Positions 18,461 to 26,166 of a DNA stretch of 64,000 bases are shown piece after piece. Numbering within the stretch: position 1 is the stretch's first letter; every line of letters starts with the position of its first letter. The DNA comes from Rhodovarius crocodyli (lineage in GTDB: Bacteria > Pseudomonadota > Alphaproteobacteria > Acetobacterales > Acetobacteraceae), in assembly GCF_004005855.1 (NCBI RefSeq), contig NZ_SACL01000003.1:186001-250000 (forward strand), read 5' to 3'. Under the pieces are notes generated by a model. That model worked only from the letters and a program-made list of their open reading frames with translations. It was not told the DNA's origin and searched no databases. The position numbers and the translations under genes are program-made.

Positions 18461-19536
18461 AGCCCGATGGCGCCGTCCATGACGACTTCCGCCTCGCCGT
18501 TGCCGGGCAGCAGGCGGCCGATGCGATAGGCCGTCTCACCCGCGCCGGCCAGCAGCGCGATCGCGGCCTCGGCCTCGGCCGCGGACACCACGACCACCAT
18601 GCCGACGCCGCAGTTGAACACGCGCAGCATCTCGGCCTCGGCCACGCCGCCGGCCTTGGACAGCCAGGAGAACACGGGCGGGATGGGCCAGGAACCGCCC
18701 TTCACCTCGGCCGCCACCCCTTCGGGCAGCACGCGGGGCAGGTTGCCGGGCAGGCCGCCGCCGGTGATGTGGGCGGCCGCCTTCAGCAGCCCGGCCTTAT
18801 GCAGGGCCAGCAGAGGCTTCACGTAGATGCGGGTGGGCACCAGCAGCGCCTCGCCCAGCGTCTTGCCTTCTTCCCAGGGGCAGGGGTCGGTCAGGGTCTT
18901 GCCCGCGACCTCAAGCACCTTGCGCACCAGGGAGAAGCCGTTGGAATGCACGCCCGAGGCCGCAAGCCCCAGCAGCACGTCGCCCGGCCCCACATCGGGC
19001 TTCGGCAGCAGGTTGGCACGTTCGGCCGCACCCACCGAGAAGCCGGCGAGGTCATAGTCGCCCTTGTGGTACATGCCCGGCATCTCGGCGGTCTCGCCGC
19101 CCACCAGGGCGCAGCCCGCGATGTGGCAGCCCTCGGCGATGCCGGCCACCACGTCCCGCGCCTGGGCCACGTCCAGCGCGCCGGTCGCGAAATAGTCCAG
19201 GAAGAACAGCGGTTCCGCGCCCTGCACCACCAGGTCGTTCACGCACATGGCCACCAGGTCGATGCCCACGGTGTCGTGCTTGCCGGCATCGATCGCCAGG
19301 CGCAGCTTGGTGCCGACGCCATCGGTGGAGGACACCAGCACCGGGTCGGAGAAGCCGGCCGCCTTCAGATCGAACAAAGCGCCGAATCCGCCGAGGCCAC
19401 CCATAACCCCGCTGCGGTTCGTGCGTTTGGCATGGGGCTTGATCGCCTCGACCAGGGCATCACCGGCATCGATGTCCACGCCGGCGGCGGCGTATGTCAG
19501 GCCCCCGCCTGACAGATTGTCGCTTGAACTGGTCAG
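18457..19536 (-). CDS. purM: Phosphoribosylformylglycinamidine cyclo-ligase PurM
   Basis: 359-residue AIR synthetase, step 5 of purine synthesis, ATP-dependent. Clear family segments are [73 protein letters not shown] and [12 protein letters not shown]. No ATG or GTG lies at a sensible place. The best start is a CTG at 19536, which has GGAGG 5 bases upstream and gives a normal length. An in-frame TTG at 19548 lacks a ribosome-binding site, and an ATG near 20445 would run through two other genes. Followed by purN with a 4-base overlap. Confidence 0.93.
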   Translation of the reverse strand: MTSSSDNLSGGGLTYAAAGVDIDAGDALVEAIKPHAKRTNRSGVMGGLGGFGALFDLKAAGFSDPVLVSSTDGVGTKLRLAIDAGKHDTVGIDLVAMCVNDLVVQGAEPLFFLDYFATGALDVAQARDVVAGIAEGCHIAGCALVGGETAEMPGMYHKGDYDLAGFSVGAAERANLLPKPDVGPGDVLLGLAASGVHSNGFSLVRKVLEVAGKTLTDPCPWEEGKTLGEALLVPTRIYVKPLLALHKAGLLKAAAHITGGGLPGNLPRVLPEGVAAEVKGGSWPIPPVFSWLSKAGGVAEAEMLRVFNCGVGMVVVVSAAEAEAAIALLAGAGETAYRIGRLLPGNGEAEVVMDGAIGL

Positions 19537-19584
19537 GGCTGCCTCCAATACGGTAAGGGCAAATAATTGGTTCAGGGGATCCCG

Positions 19585-20241
19585 ATGGCGCCTTTTAATC
19601 GCCTCGCGCGGCGCGCGATACCTTTCTTGGCGCTGGCGGGGGCGTTGTCCACCGCATGGCTCGTGCCCGCCCTCGCGCAGGACAGCCCGTTGCGGCAGAC
19701 CGGCATCGTGGTCGAGGCCACCGCAGCCGACGCCGTCCAGGCGCGTGAGCGCGCGATGGTGCAGGCCCGGCGCACCGCCTATCAGCGCATGCAGGCCGCG
19801 ACAGGCGGCTCCGGCGACGGCGCCTCCGATTCGCAGATCGAATCCATGGTCGCCTCCACCATCATCGAGCAGGAGCGCATCAGCCCCACCCGCTATGTCG
19901 GGCGGGTGACGGTGGTGTTCCGCGGCGGCGGCGGCGGGGGTGGCGGCGGTGTCGCCGCCGTGCCCAACCCGATGGCCGGCCAGCCCGCCAGCAGCTTCCT
20001 GGAGGCCACGGCCGGATTCTCCAGCATGCGCGAATGGCTGGAGCTGCGGCGCCGGCTGGTGCAGGCCCCGCCTGTCGCCAATGTGGACATCCTGGGCCTG
20101 ACGGTGGACAGCGCGCGCCTGCGCCTGGGCCTGCGCACCCCGGGGCCCGAGGCCGCGGCCGCGCTGCAGGCCGCCGGCGTCACGCTCATCCCCGGCACCA
20201 TGCCTGGTGAGGCCTGGCGGGTGGGCCTCGGCGGGGGCTGA
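19585..20241 (+). CDS. Secreted hypothetical protein (possibly DUF2066-like)
   Basis: 218-residue exported protein. The signal peptide is [32 protein letters not shown]. The mature part starts [36 protein letters not shown], resembling the N-terminal pattern of DUF2066 proteins, which occur between purM and a PerM-type gene in related genomes (from memory). A run of nine glycines at about residues 119-127 links two halves. AGGGGAT precedes the ATG. Its stop overlaps the transporter start by one base (TGATG). Function unknown. Confidence 0.7.
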   Translation: MAPFNRLARRAIPFLALAGALSTAWLVPALAQDSPLRQTGIVVEATAADAVQARERAMVQARRTAYQRMQAATGGSGDGASDSQIESMVASTIIEQERISPTRYVGRVTVVFRGGGGGGGGGVAAVPNPMAGQPASSFLEATAGFSSMREWLELRRRLVQAPPVANVDILGLTVDSARLRLGLRTPGPEAAAALQAAGVTLIPGTMPGEAWRVGLGGG

Positions 20242-21371
20242 TGAGCCTCTCCCTGCCGCCTCCCGCCCCCGGGCGGGGCCGCCCGCTCTCACCCGGGCCC
20301 AACCACGCGACACCCCGGCAGCGGCGAAACCTGGTGCTGGGGCTGCTGGCGGCCGCGATATTCTGCCTGTGGCTGTTCTCGGGCATCCTGACGCCCTTCG
20401 TGCTGGCCATCTGCATCGCCTATTTCCTGGACCCGCTGGCGACACGCCTGGCGGGGCTGGGGGCGCCGCGCACCCTGTCTGCCGCGGGGCTGGTCGTGTT
20501 GCTGATGCTGTCGGCGCTGCTGATCGTGCTGCTGGTCTATCCGCTGCTGCTGGCCCAGATCGGCACCCTGCTGACGCGCCTGCCCGCCTATGCCGCCAGC
20601 ATCGGCCAGCAGGTGCGAGACCTGCTGGTGCGCCTGGAAGACGCCGCCGGCCCGGAGATGCTGGACGCCCGCCTCAGGGAACTCGTCGTCTCCCAGGCCG
20701 GGCAGATGGTCAGCTTCCTGGGCACCGCCGCCACGCGGCTGATCGGGCAGGGCCTCGCGCTGTTCAGCGTGTTCACCTACGTCGTCGTCACGCCCATCGT
20801 CGCCTTCTATCTGCTGCGCGACTGGCCCGGCATCATGCTGCGCATCGAGGCCTGGCTGCCCCGCCGCAGCGCCCCCACCCTGCGGCAACTGGCCAAGGAG
20901 ACCGACCGCGTGCTGGGCGGCTGGTTCCGGGGGCAGCTGATCTGCTGCGTGTTCCTCATGGTGTTCTATGCCGTGGGCCTTTCCGCCGTCGGGCTGGAAC
21001 TGGCGCTGATGGTGGGGCTGTTCGCGGGGGTGCTGTCCTTCATCCCCTATGTCGGCACCTTTACCGGCTTCGTCACCAGCATCGTGCTCGCCTCCGCCCA
21101 ATGGGGCAGCTGGTCAGGCATCTGGCCGGTGATGGTGGTGTTCCTGGCCGGGCACATCATCGAAGGCTACATCATCTACCCCCGCCTGCTGGGCGACCGG
21201 GTGGAACTGCACGCCGTCTGGGTCATCTTCGCGCTGTTCGCGGGCGGCGTGGCCCTGGGCTTCCTGGGCGTGCTGCTCGCCGTGCCCATCGCGGCAGCCC
21301 TAGGCGTGCTCGCCCGCTTCTGGATGCGCCGCTACCTGGAAAGCCCGCTCTACCTGGACCCGCCGCGGTAA
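20241..21371 (+). CDS. AI-2E/PerM family transporter
   Basis: 376-residue inner-membrane protein with the characteristic AI-2E exporter layout: two helices near the N-terminus ([40 protein letters not shown]), a helix at about 80-95, an extramembrane middle ([29 protein letters not shown]) and a C-terminal helix group containing [19 protein letters not shown] and the [33 protein letters not shown] signature. The transported molecule is unknown in most members. Translationally coupled to the upstream secreted protein. Confidence 0.87.
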   Translation: MSLSLPPPAPGRGRPLSPGPNHATPRQRRNLVLGLLAAAIFCLWLFSGILTPFVLAICIAYFLDPLATRLAGLGAPRTLSAAGLVVLLMLSALLIVLLVYPLLLAQIGTLLTRLPAYAASIGQQVRDLLVRLEDAAGPEMLDARLRELVVSQAGQMVSFLGTAATRLIGQGLALFSVFTYVVVTPIVAFYLLRDWPGIMLRIEAWLPRRSAPTLRQLAKETDRVLGGWFRGQLICCVFLMVFYAVGLSAVGLELALMVGLFAGVLSFIPYVGTFTGFVTSIVLASAQWGSWSGIWPVMVVFLAGHIIEGYIIYPRLLGDRVELHAVWVIFALFAGGVALGFLGVLLAVPIAAALGVLARFWMRRYLESPLYLDPPR

Positions 21372-21375
21372 GGGC

Positions 21376-21540
21376 GCACGCCGGGGTTTCACCCCCGGAC
21401 CCCCGACCAGGGCTTTGCCCCTGGACCCCACCAAAGGCCGTAAGGCCTTTGGTGGGGTCCAGGGGCCACAGGCTCCTGGCGGGGGTGCCGGGGGCAGCGC
21501 CCCTGGCTGGGGGTTCGGGGGTGAAACCCCCGGCGTGCCC
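21376..21540. terminator. Nested inverted-repeat block between convergent genes
   Basis: The core is a perfect 23-bp stem (21417-21439 with 21444-21466, loop GTAA) whose arm begins GCCCCTGGACCCC. It is flanked by about 50-base imperfect outer arms that also pair (GCACGCCGGGG...TTTCACCCCCGGACCCCC on the left, complement on the right). It sits between convergent perM-like and sigma-factor genes, so a bidirectional terminator is likely. Its GGGGTCCAGGGGC core recurs elsewhere in the window. Confidence 0.7.
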
Positions 21541-21542
21541 CC

Positions 21543-22421
21543 TCACCCCGGCCAGCGCAGATGGGCCAGCTTGTCCGGGTTGCGCATGATGTGGATGCCG
21601 ATGATGCGGCCTTCGATGATGTCCAGCGCGGTGGTCTGGATGCCGCCATCGGCCGCGATGGAGACGAAGCCTGGCATGCCGTTCACCGGGTGGAACTGCA
21701 CGGATTGCGGGGGCGACTTGGCGGCGAGTGCCAGGAGGAAGCGCTCCACCTTATCCTGGCCGATGATGGGGTTCAGGGCGGCCGCGCGCTTGCCTCCGCC
21801 GTCGCTCATCAGCACCACGTCGCGCGCCAGAAGTCTGGACAGGGCGGAGGCATCCCCGCTGGCCGAGGCGGCGGCGAAGGCACGGGCCAGGCGCTCGCCT
21901 TCCTCGGGCGGGATGCGGTAGCGGGGGCGGGCCTCGCGCAGGTGCTCGCGGGCGCGGGCGGCCAGTTGCCGGCACGCGGCCGGCGTGCGGGAGATGGCGG
22001 CGGCCACTTCCTCGAACTCCGCGCCGAACACGTCATGCAGCAGGAAGGCCGCGCGTTCGAGCGGGGACAGCCGTTCCAGCGCCAGCATCAGCGTGGTGGA
22101 GAGGTCGAGTGCGGCGTCTTCCTCGTATTCCGTGGGTTCCAGCACCGGTTCCGGCAGCCAGGGGCCGATATAGGTCTCGCGCCGGTGGCGGGCGGATTTC
22201 AGCGCGTCCAGCGACAGCCGCGTGACGGTGCGGGAGAGCCAGGCGCCGGGGTTGTCCACCGTCTCGGGCCCCGCGCGTTGCAGGCGCAGCCAGGCGTCCT
22301 GCACGATGTCCTCGGCATCCGCCGCCGAGCCCAGCATGCGATAGGCGATGCCCTTCAGCCGGCGCCGGTGCCGCTGGAACTCGAAGAGCGTCTGATCCGC
22401 TCGCGTAGGCTCGCTGCTCAT
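21543..22421 (-). CDS. ECF41-family RNA polymerase sigma factor
   Basis: 292-residue extracytoplasmic-function sigma factor. Region 2 (about 12-75) has RRLKGIAYRMLGSAADAEDIVQDAWLR. The linker carries the ECF41 hallmark WLPEP (88-92). Region 4 (about 112-165) has ALERLSPLERAAFLLHDVFGAEFEEVAAAISRT. The SnoaL-like C-terminal extension has the two ECF41 motifs DGGGK (207-211) and NPDKL (281-285). In this family the extension replaces an anti-sigma factor and tunes activity. The AhpD-like gene upstream on the same strand is the usual genomic partner. Confidence 0.93.
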   Translation of the reverse strand: MSSEPTRADQTLFEFQRHRRRLKGIAYRMLGSAADAEDIVQDAWLRLQRAGPETVDNPGAWLSRTVTRLSLDALKSARHRRETYIGPWLPEPVLEPTEYEEDAALDLSTTLMLALERLSPLERAAFLLHDVFGAEFEEVAAAISRTPAACRQLAARAREHLREARPRYRIPPEEGERLARAFAAASASGDASALSRLLARDVVLMSDGGGKRAAALNPIIGQDKVERFLLALAAKSPPQSVQFHPVNGMPGFVSIAADGGIQTTALDIIEGRIIGIHIMRNPDKLAHLRWPG

Positions 22422-22455
22422 CCGCTCGCTTCCTCTGTGCGGGCATCTTTACCTA

Positions 22456-22474
22456 GCCCGCCGTACCGGCGGGC
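22456..22474 (-). other. Hairpin between AhpD-like and sigma-factor genes
   Basis: GCCCGCCG (22456-22463) pairs perfectly with CGGCGGGC (22467-22474) around a TAC loop. It lies in the 76-base gap between the two genes of the ECF41 unit and may lower or stabilise read-through from the partner gene into the sigma gene. No T-run follows. Confidence 0.5.
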
Positions 22475-22497
22475 CAGGCGATGCACTTTCGGGTCCA

Positions 22498-22956
22498 TCA
22501 GGCGGCGGCCTTTTCCGGCATGGCGTGCAGGAAGCGGCCGGCGATGGCCAGCCTGTTCCAGGCATTGATGGCCATGATGGCGAAGGTGAGCGTCACGGCC
22601 TCCTCCTGGCTGAACTGGGCCAGCACTTCCTCATAGACCGCATCGGGGGCGTGGGTGGTGGAAACCAGGGTCAGCGCCTCGGTCCAGGCCAGGGCCGCGC
22701 GTTCGCGGGCATCGAACAGGGGCGATTCGCGCCAGGCGTTCAGCAGGTACAGGCGCTGTTCGGTTTCACCGGCGGCGCGGGCGTCGCGCGCGTGCATGTC
22801 CAGGCAGAAGGCGCAGCCGTTGATCTGGGAGGCGCGCATCTTCACCAGTTCGAGCAGGATCTTGCCCAGCCCGGCGCGCTGGATCTGCATCTCCAGGCCG
22901 AGCATCGCCTTATACAGGGCGGGGGCCACGGCGGGGGCGTCGAAACGAGGGGTCAT
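22498..22956 (-). CDS. AhpD-like carboxymuconolactone decarboxylase-family protein
   Basis: 152-residue all-helical protein. The thiol motif CAFCLDMH (C48, C51, H55) is the CxxCxxxH active site of AhpD-type peroxidase partners, set in KMRASQINGCAFCLDMHARDARAAGETEQRL. Such proteins act as alkylhydroperoxidases or relay reducing power. A near-perfect ECF41 promoter lies about 30-60 bases upstream, so it should be the direct target of the sigma factor encoded next to it. Confidence 0.9.
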   Translation of the reverse strand: MTPRFDAPAVAPALYKAMLGLEMQIQRAGLGKILLELVKMRASQINGCAFCLDMHARDARAAGETEQRLYLLNAWRESPLFDARERAALAWTEALTLVSTTHAPDAVYEEVLAQFSQEEAVTLTFAIMAINAWNRLAIAGRFLHAMPEKAAA

Positions 22957-22987
22957 GGAAGTCGTCCTTTCGGGTTGATGCCCTCAG

Positions 22988-23014
22988 GACGAGATGGACG
23001 CGCGGCCTGTGACA
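22988..23014 (-). promoter_or_regulatory. ECF41-type promoter TGTCACA-N16-CGTC
   Basis: On the minus strand TGTCACA (23014-23008) is followed after exactly 16 bases by CGTC (22991-22988), about 32 bases before the ATG of the AhpD-like gene. This is the published consensus for ECF41 sigma factors, whose gene is the next one downstream. Confidence 0.85.
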
Positions 23015-23032
23015 CGGCCGCGCGATTTTTTC

Positions 23033-24580
23033 TCAGGCGACGACCCTGAAGGACTTGCGGCGGGCCCGCACGCTGTCTTCGGGTGCCGACTGGGTCGGCA
23101 GGTCCAGCGGCAGCAGGGGGGCCTGCTGCGGCGCGCTGGACAGGCTGTCGCCAGCGCAATCCTCGTCGGTCGGCTGCGGCAGGTCGTGGCGGCCCAGATA
23201 CTCGATGGCCAGGCGGCGGAACGCCCAGTCGAGCACGGAGGTGGCGCGCGTGATGTCCGGGTCTCCCTCCACCACGCCCGAGGGCCCGAAGCGGGTGTAG
23301 GAAAACGCGTCGACGAAGCTTTCGAGCGCGAGGCCGGCCGTGAGGCCGATGGAGACGGACTGCGCGAAGGCGTCCATCAGGCTGCGATAGGCAGCGCCTT
23401 CCTTGGCCAGGGTGAAGCTGATCTCGCGCAGCTTGCCCGCGGCGTCCTCGGCGGTGCGCATCGCCACGCGGTGGCCACCGACGACGGCGTAGAAATTATT
23501 GCCGGCGCTGCGCGGGTGGGCGGCCAGCCCGCGCTCGGCCGGGCGTTCCACATGGGGGCGCGCGGGGGCGGGCAGGGCGGCGGGGGCCGGCGGGGCGGCG
23601 TGCAGGAAGGGCAGCACGGCATCGGCCATCGCACGGCGCGCGGCGTCGCCCACCGGGGCCAGGATCTGGCCCACGCGCTGCGGGGAGCGCTGGGCGGCAG
23701 CGATCGCGGCCCGGGTCGGCACCTCGGCCGCGCCCGAGTCGGTCGCGACCGCGCGGGTGGCGCCGGCGGCGGGAGAGATGCCGGCGGTCTCGGCACCCAG
23801 CAGCGCCTCGGCCGCATCGGCGCCGGCCAGCACCACGATGGTGGAATGGCGCAGCCCGGGCGAGGCAGCGGCACGGTCCAGCGCCATGCGGGCGGCGCCG
23901 GCCAGGCCGGGAATGGCGGTGCAGACGGGAGGCGCGGGCCACAGCAGGGCCACGGGCTCCCGTGCGCCCAGCTTCGCGGCCAGGCGGCCGCTCTCGGCCT
24001 CGGCGGCGCCACGGGTCAGGGCGGCGATGCAGGCGCCGACGCTGCGCGCGGCCTCCGTATCGTAAGGCAGCGGCAGGGCGGCCAGCAGGCCCGCGAGGTC
24101 CGCGAAGCCCAGGCGCAGCCTGGTCGCCTTGCCCTGGCCCAGCGACTCGAGGAAGCGCACGCCGAGGGCCACGGCTTCCTCATAGCCCTCGATGTCGAAG
24201 CCGCCCTCGGGTTCCAGGAAGGCGGGCAGGTTCAGCACGAAGCGGGGCTCGCCGGCCTGGTTGCGCCAGGTCTCGGCACCCGCCGCGCCGCGGCGGGCCA
24301 GCAGCAGGCCGCGCAGGCCCTCGGCCAGGTGGTGGGCCTCGGCCTCGTCCAGCACGCCCGCCTTGCGGCCGCGCGCGATGCCGCGCTGGATCCAGGCCTC
24401 GGCGGCGCGGGGCAGGGTGGTGGGGGCATCGCCGGGCGCGAGTGCCGCCAGCGCCTCGCCGGCCTCCACATCCCACGCGACCGGGATGGCGACCGCGCGG
24501 GGCGCCGCATCCGGGTCAGCGCCCAGACGGTAACGCGCGAGGGTGATGCCTTCCCACAAGGTGCCGGTGAAACGTGCCAT
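23033..24580 (-). CDS. NrdJ-like protein: class II ribonucleotide reductase C-terminal homologue
   Basis: 515-residue protein. Residues about 362-466 closely follow the end of adenosylcobalamin-dependent ribonucleotide reductases: NNFYAVVGGHRVAM, LREISFTLAKEGAAYRSLMDAFAQSVSIGLTAGLALESFVDAFSYTRFGPSGVVEG, ITRATSVLDWAFRRLAIEYLGRHDL. The first 330 residues are Ala-rich and I see no NxCxE-type active site, cobalamin-binding signature or radical Cys. At about half the length of a full NrdJ it is probably not a reductase by itself. The start at 24580 (MARFTGTLWEG) is preferred over a longer reading. Function unknown. Confidence 0.72.
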   Translation of the reverse strand: MARFTGTLWEGITLARYRLGADPDAAPRAVAIPVAWDVEAGEALAALAPGDAPTTLPRAAEAWIQRGIARGRKAGVLDEAEAHHLAEGLRGLLLARRGAAGAETWRNQAGEPRFVLNLPAFLEPEGGFDIEGYEEAVALGVRFLESLGQGKATRLRLGFADLAGLLAALPLPYDTEAARSVGACIAALTRGAAEAESGRLAAKLGAREPVALLWPAPPVCTAIPGLAGAARMALDRAAASPGLRHSTIVVLAGADAAEALLGAETAGISPAAGATRAVATDSGAAEVPTRAAIAAAQRSPQRVGQILAPVGDAARRAMADAVLPFLHAAPPAPAALPAPARPHVERPAERGLAAHPRSAGNNFYAVVGGHRVAMRTAEDAAGKLREISFTLAKEGAAYRSLMDAFAQSVSIGLTAGLALESFVDAFSYTRFGPSGVVEGDPDITRATSVLDWAFRRLAIEYLGRHDLPQPTDEDCAGDSLSSAPQQAPLLPLDLPTQSAPEDSVRARRKSFRVVA

Positions 24581-24711
24581 GACCACAGGATATTGTGGCT
24601 GTGCGGCACAAGGAAGGCGCATGTTGTGGGTGGCGCCCGAGTCGCTGAGAAATCCCTGTGGAAAAGCCCGCTCTCTGGCGTTCCGCGCCGCATCATGGCA
24701 TGGTGCGCGCC

Positions 24712-25062
24712 ATGGCATTCTTCGCAGCGCTCCATGCCCGGATGACCGGCCGCAAGGTCGGCCAGGACCGTTTCGGCAACACCTATTACGAAAGCCGCAA
24801 GATGATGCCGGTGTACAACCGGTATCGGCGTTTCGTCGTCACCGCCAACGGCCAGGACCCCACCAAGGTGCCGGCCGAATGGCATTGCTGGCTGCATCAC
24901 CTGACCGATGCGCCGCTGCCAGAAGACAAGCGCCTGCCATGGCAGAAGGAGCACGTGCCGAACCTGACCGGCACGCGCTATGCCTATCGGCCCAAGGGCC
25001 ACCTGGCGATGGGCGGCCAGCGTCAGGCATCCGGCAGCGACTACGAAGCCTGGACTCCATGA
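24712..25062 (+). CDS. NDUFA12/B17.2-type complex I accessory subunit
   Basis: 116-residue homologue of the mitochondrial NDUFA12 subunit found in alphaproteobacterial NADH:ubiquinone oxidoreductase. The line of evidence is GQDRFGNTYYESRKMMPVYNRYRRFVV, VPAEWHCWLHHLTDAPLP, PWQKEHVPNLTGTRYAYRPKGHLA, which is the family backbone in order. It is peripheral and thought to help stabilise or assemble the complex. The start at 24712 gives the family length. It overlaps the mlaD start by 4 bases. Confidence 0.93.
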   Translation: MAFFAALHARMTGRKVGQDRFGNTYYESRKMMPVYNRYRRFVVTANGQDPTKVPAEWHCWLHHLTDAPLPEDKRLPWQKEHVPNLTGTRYAYRPKGHLAMGGQRQASGSDYEAWTP

Positions 25063-25577
25063 AGGGTCGCAGCGCGCTGGAAGTCGTCACCGGCGCGGGT
25101 GTGCTGGTGGTGGCGGCGCTGTTCCTGTTCTACGCCGTGGTGCATGGCGGCCGGACCATCCGGACGGAGGGCATGGCCCTTTCCGCCCGTTTCGACCGTA
25201 TCGACGGCCTGCCCCAGGGCGGTGACGTGCGCATCGCGGGCGTGAAGGTCGGCAGCGTGACCGCCATGCGGATCGACCCCGAGACCTTCAACGCCGTGGT
25301 CGAGATGCGCGTGGACCAGGCCCTGCGCCTGCCCACCGACAGCAGCGCGGAGATCACCTCCGACGGCCTGCTGGGCGGCAAGTATGTCTCGATCGTTCCG
25401 GGCGGCGCCGAGCGCTTCCTGGCCGATGGCGGTCGCATCACGGAAACCCAGGGCTCGGTCAGCCTTGAAAGCCTGCTCGGGCGCTTCATCTTCTCGGTGA
25501 CGCAGCTGAACCAGCCCCAGCAGGGTGCCGGTGCGGCCCCCGCCACCCCGAACGCCCCGGCAACCGCACGCCCATGA
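25059..25577 (+). CDS. mlaD: MlaD-like MCE-domain phospholipid-transport protein
   Basis: 172-residue protein with one N-terminal membrane anchor (about 7-28, EVVTGAGVLVVAALFLFYAVVHGG) and a single MCE domain (about 33-115: LSARFDRIDGLPQGGDVRIAGVKVGSVTAMRIDPETFNAVVEM, ITSDGLLGGKYVSIVPGG). Periplasmic MlaD rings shuttle phospholipids between membranes with MlaFE. The rest of the Mla system is not in the window. The ATG overlaps the upstream stop (ATGA) and its own stop overlaps the next small gene by 4 bases. Confidence 0.88.
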   Translation: MKGRSALEVVTGAGVLVVAALFLFYAVVHGGRTIRTEGMALSARFDRIDGLPQGGDVRIAGVKVGSVTAMRIDPETFNAVVEMRVDQALRLPTDSSAEITSDGLLGGKYVSIVPGGAERFLADGGRITETQGSVSLESLLGRFIFSVTQLNQPQQGAGAAPATPNAPATARP

Positions 25578-25786
25578 CCACCCCTCCGACACTTTGGCCA
25601 GGCAAGGACGGCGCGCCCGTCTCCTGCCTGGAGAAAGTGAAGGTGCTCAACGAAAACCACGTGGAGGCCGCCCAGGTGCTGGCCGACGCGCTGGAGGACG
25701 CGGTGCTGATGGGCGTGGACGAGGCCGCGATGCGGACCATCCTGGCCGATCTGGTGGCGTCCCTCCCCTCTCCCCGGAAGAAGTGA
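25574..25786 (+). CDS. Small conserved hypothetical protein (70 aa)
   Basis: Soluble 70-residue protein with no signal peptide or membrane helix: LWPGKDGAPVSCLEKVKVLNENHVEAAQVLADALEDAVLMGVDEAAMRTILADLVASLP. The pattern suggests two amphipathic helices. It is translationally coupled on both sides (ATGA with mlaD, TGATG with the DUF2155 gene), so it is probably a real gene of this operon. I do not recognise a function. Confidence 0.7.
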   Translation: MTTPPTLWPGKDGAPVSCLEKVKVLNENHVEAAQVLADALEDAVLMGVDEAAMRTILADLVASLPSPRKK

Positions 25787-26151
25787 TGCGCCTTTCCCTT
25801 GCTGCCCTGGCACTGCTGCCCAGCCTTGCCCTCGCCCAGTCCGATCCGGGTTGGGTGGCCAGGCCGACGGCCCGCCTGCAGGCGCTGGACAAGGTGACGG
25901 CCCGCATCACCGTGGTCGAGGCACGGGTGGGCACGCCCACCCAGTTCGGGTCGCTGTCCATCACCGTGCGCGCCTGCAACGCCCGCCCGGCCGATGAGGT
26001 GCCCGATGCCGCCGCCTGGCTGGAGATCACGGACAGCCGTGCCGCCCAGGGCAGCCCGCCAGCCTTCCAGGGCTGGATGTTCGCCAACGCCCCGGCGGTG
26101 AACACGCTGGAACACCCGGTCTACGATATCCGCATCCTCGAGTGTCGCTGA
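25786..26151 (+). CDS. DUF2155 family secreted protein
   Basis: 121-residue exported protein. The signal peptide is MRLSLAALALLPSLALAQ. The mature part matches DUF2155: LQALDKVTARITVVEARVGTPTQFGSLSITVRACNARP, then FQGWMFANAPAVNTLEHPVYDIRILEC. Two Cys could form a disulfide. In other alphaproteobacteria this gene lies next to the NDUFA12 homologue, as here. The start ATG shares a base with the upstream stop (TGATG). Function unknown. Confidence 0.87.
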   Translation: MRLSLAALALLPSLALAQSDPGWVARPTARLQALDKVTARITVVEARVGTPTQFGSLSITVRACNARPADEVPDAAAWLEITDSRAAQGSPPAFQGWMFANAPAVNTLEHPVYDIRILECR

Positions 26152-26166
26152 AGGAGAAGCAGCCGA

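Noticed and set aside
18457-20445. Reading purM as a 662-residue protein from an ATG near 20445
   Set aside because: It would run antisense through the secreted-protein and transporter starts, and the added residues are low complexity. The CTG start with GGAGG gives the normal PurM length.
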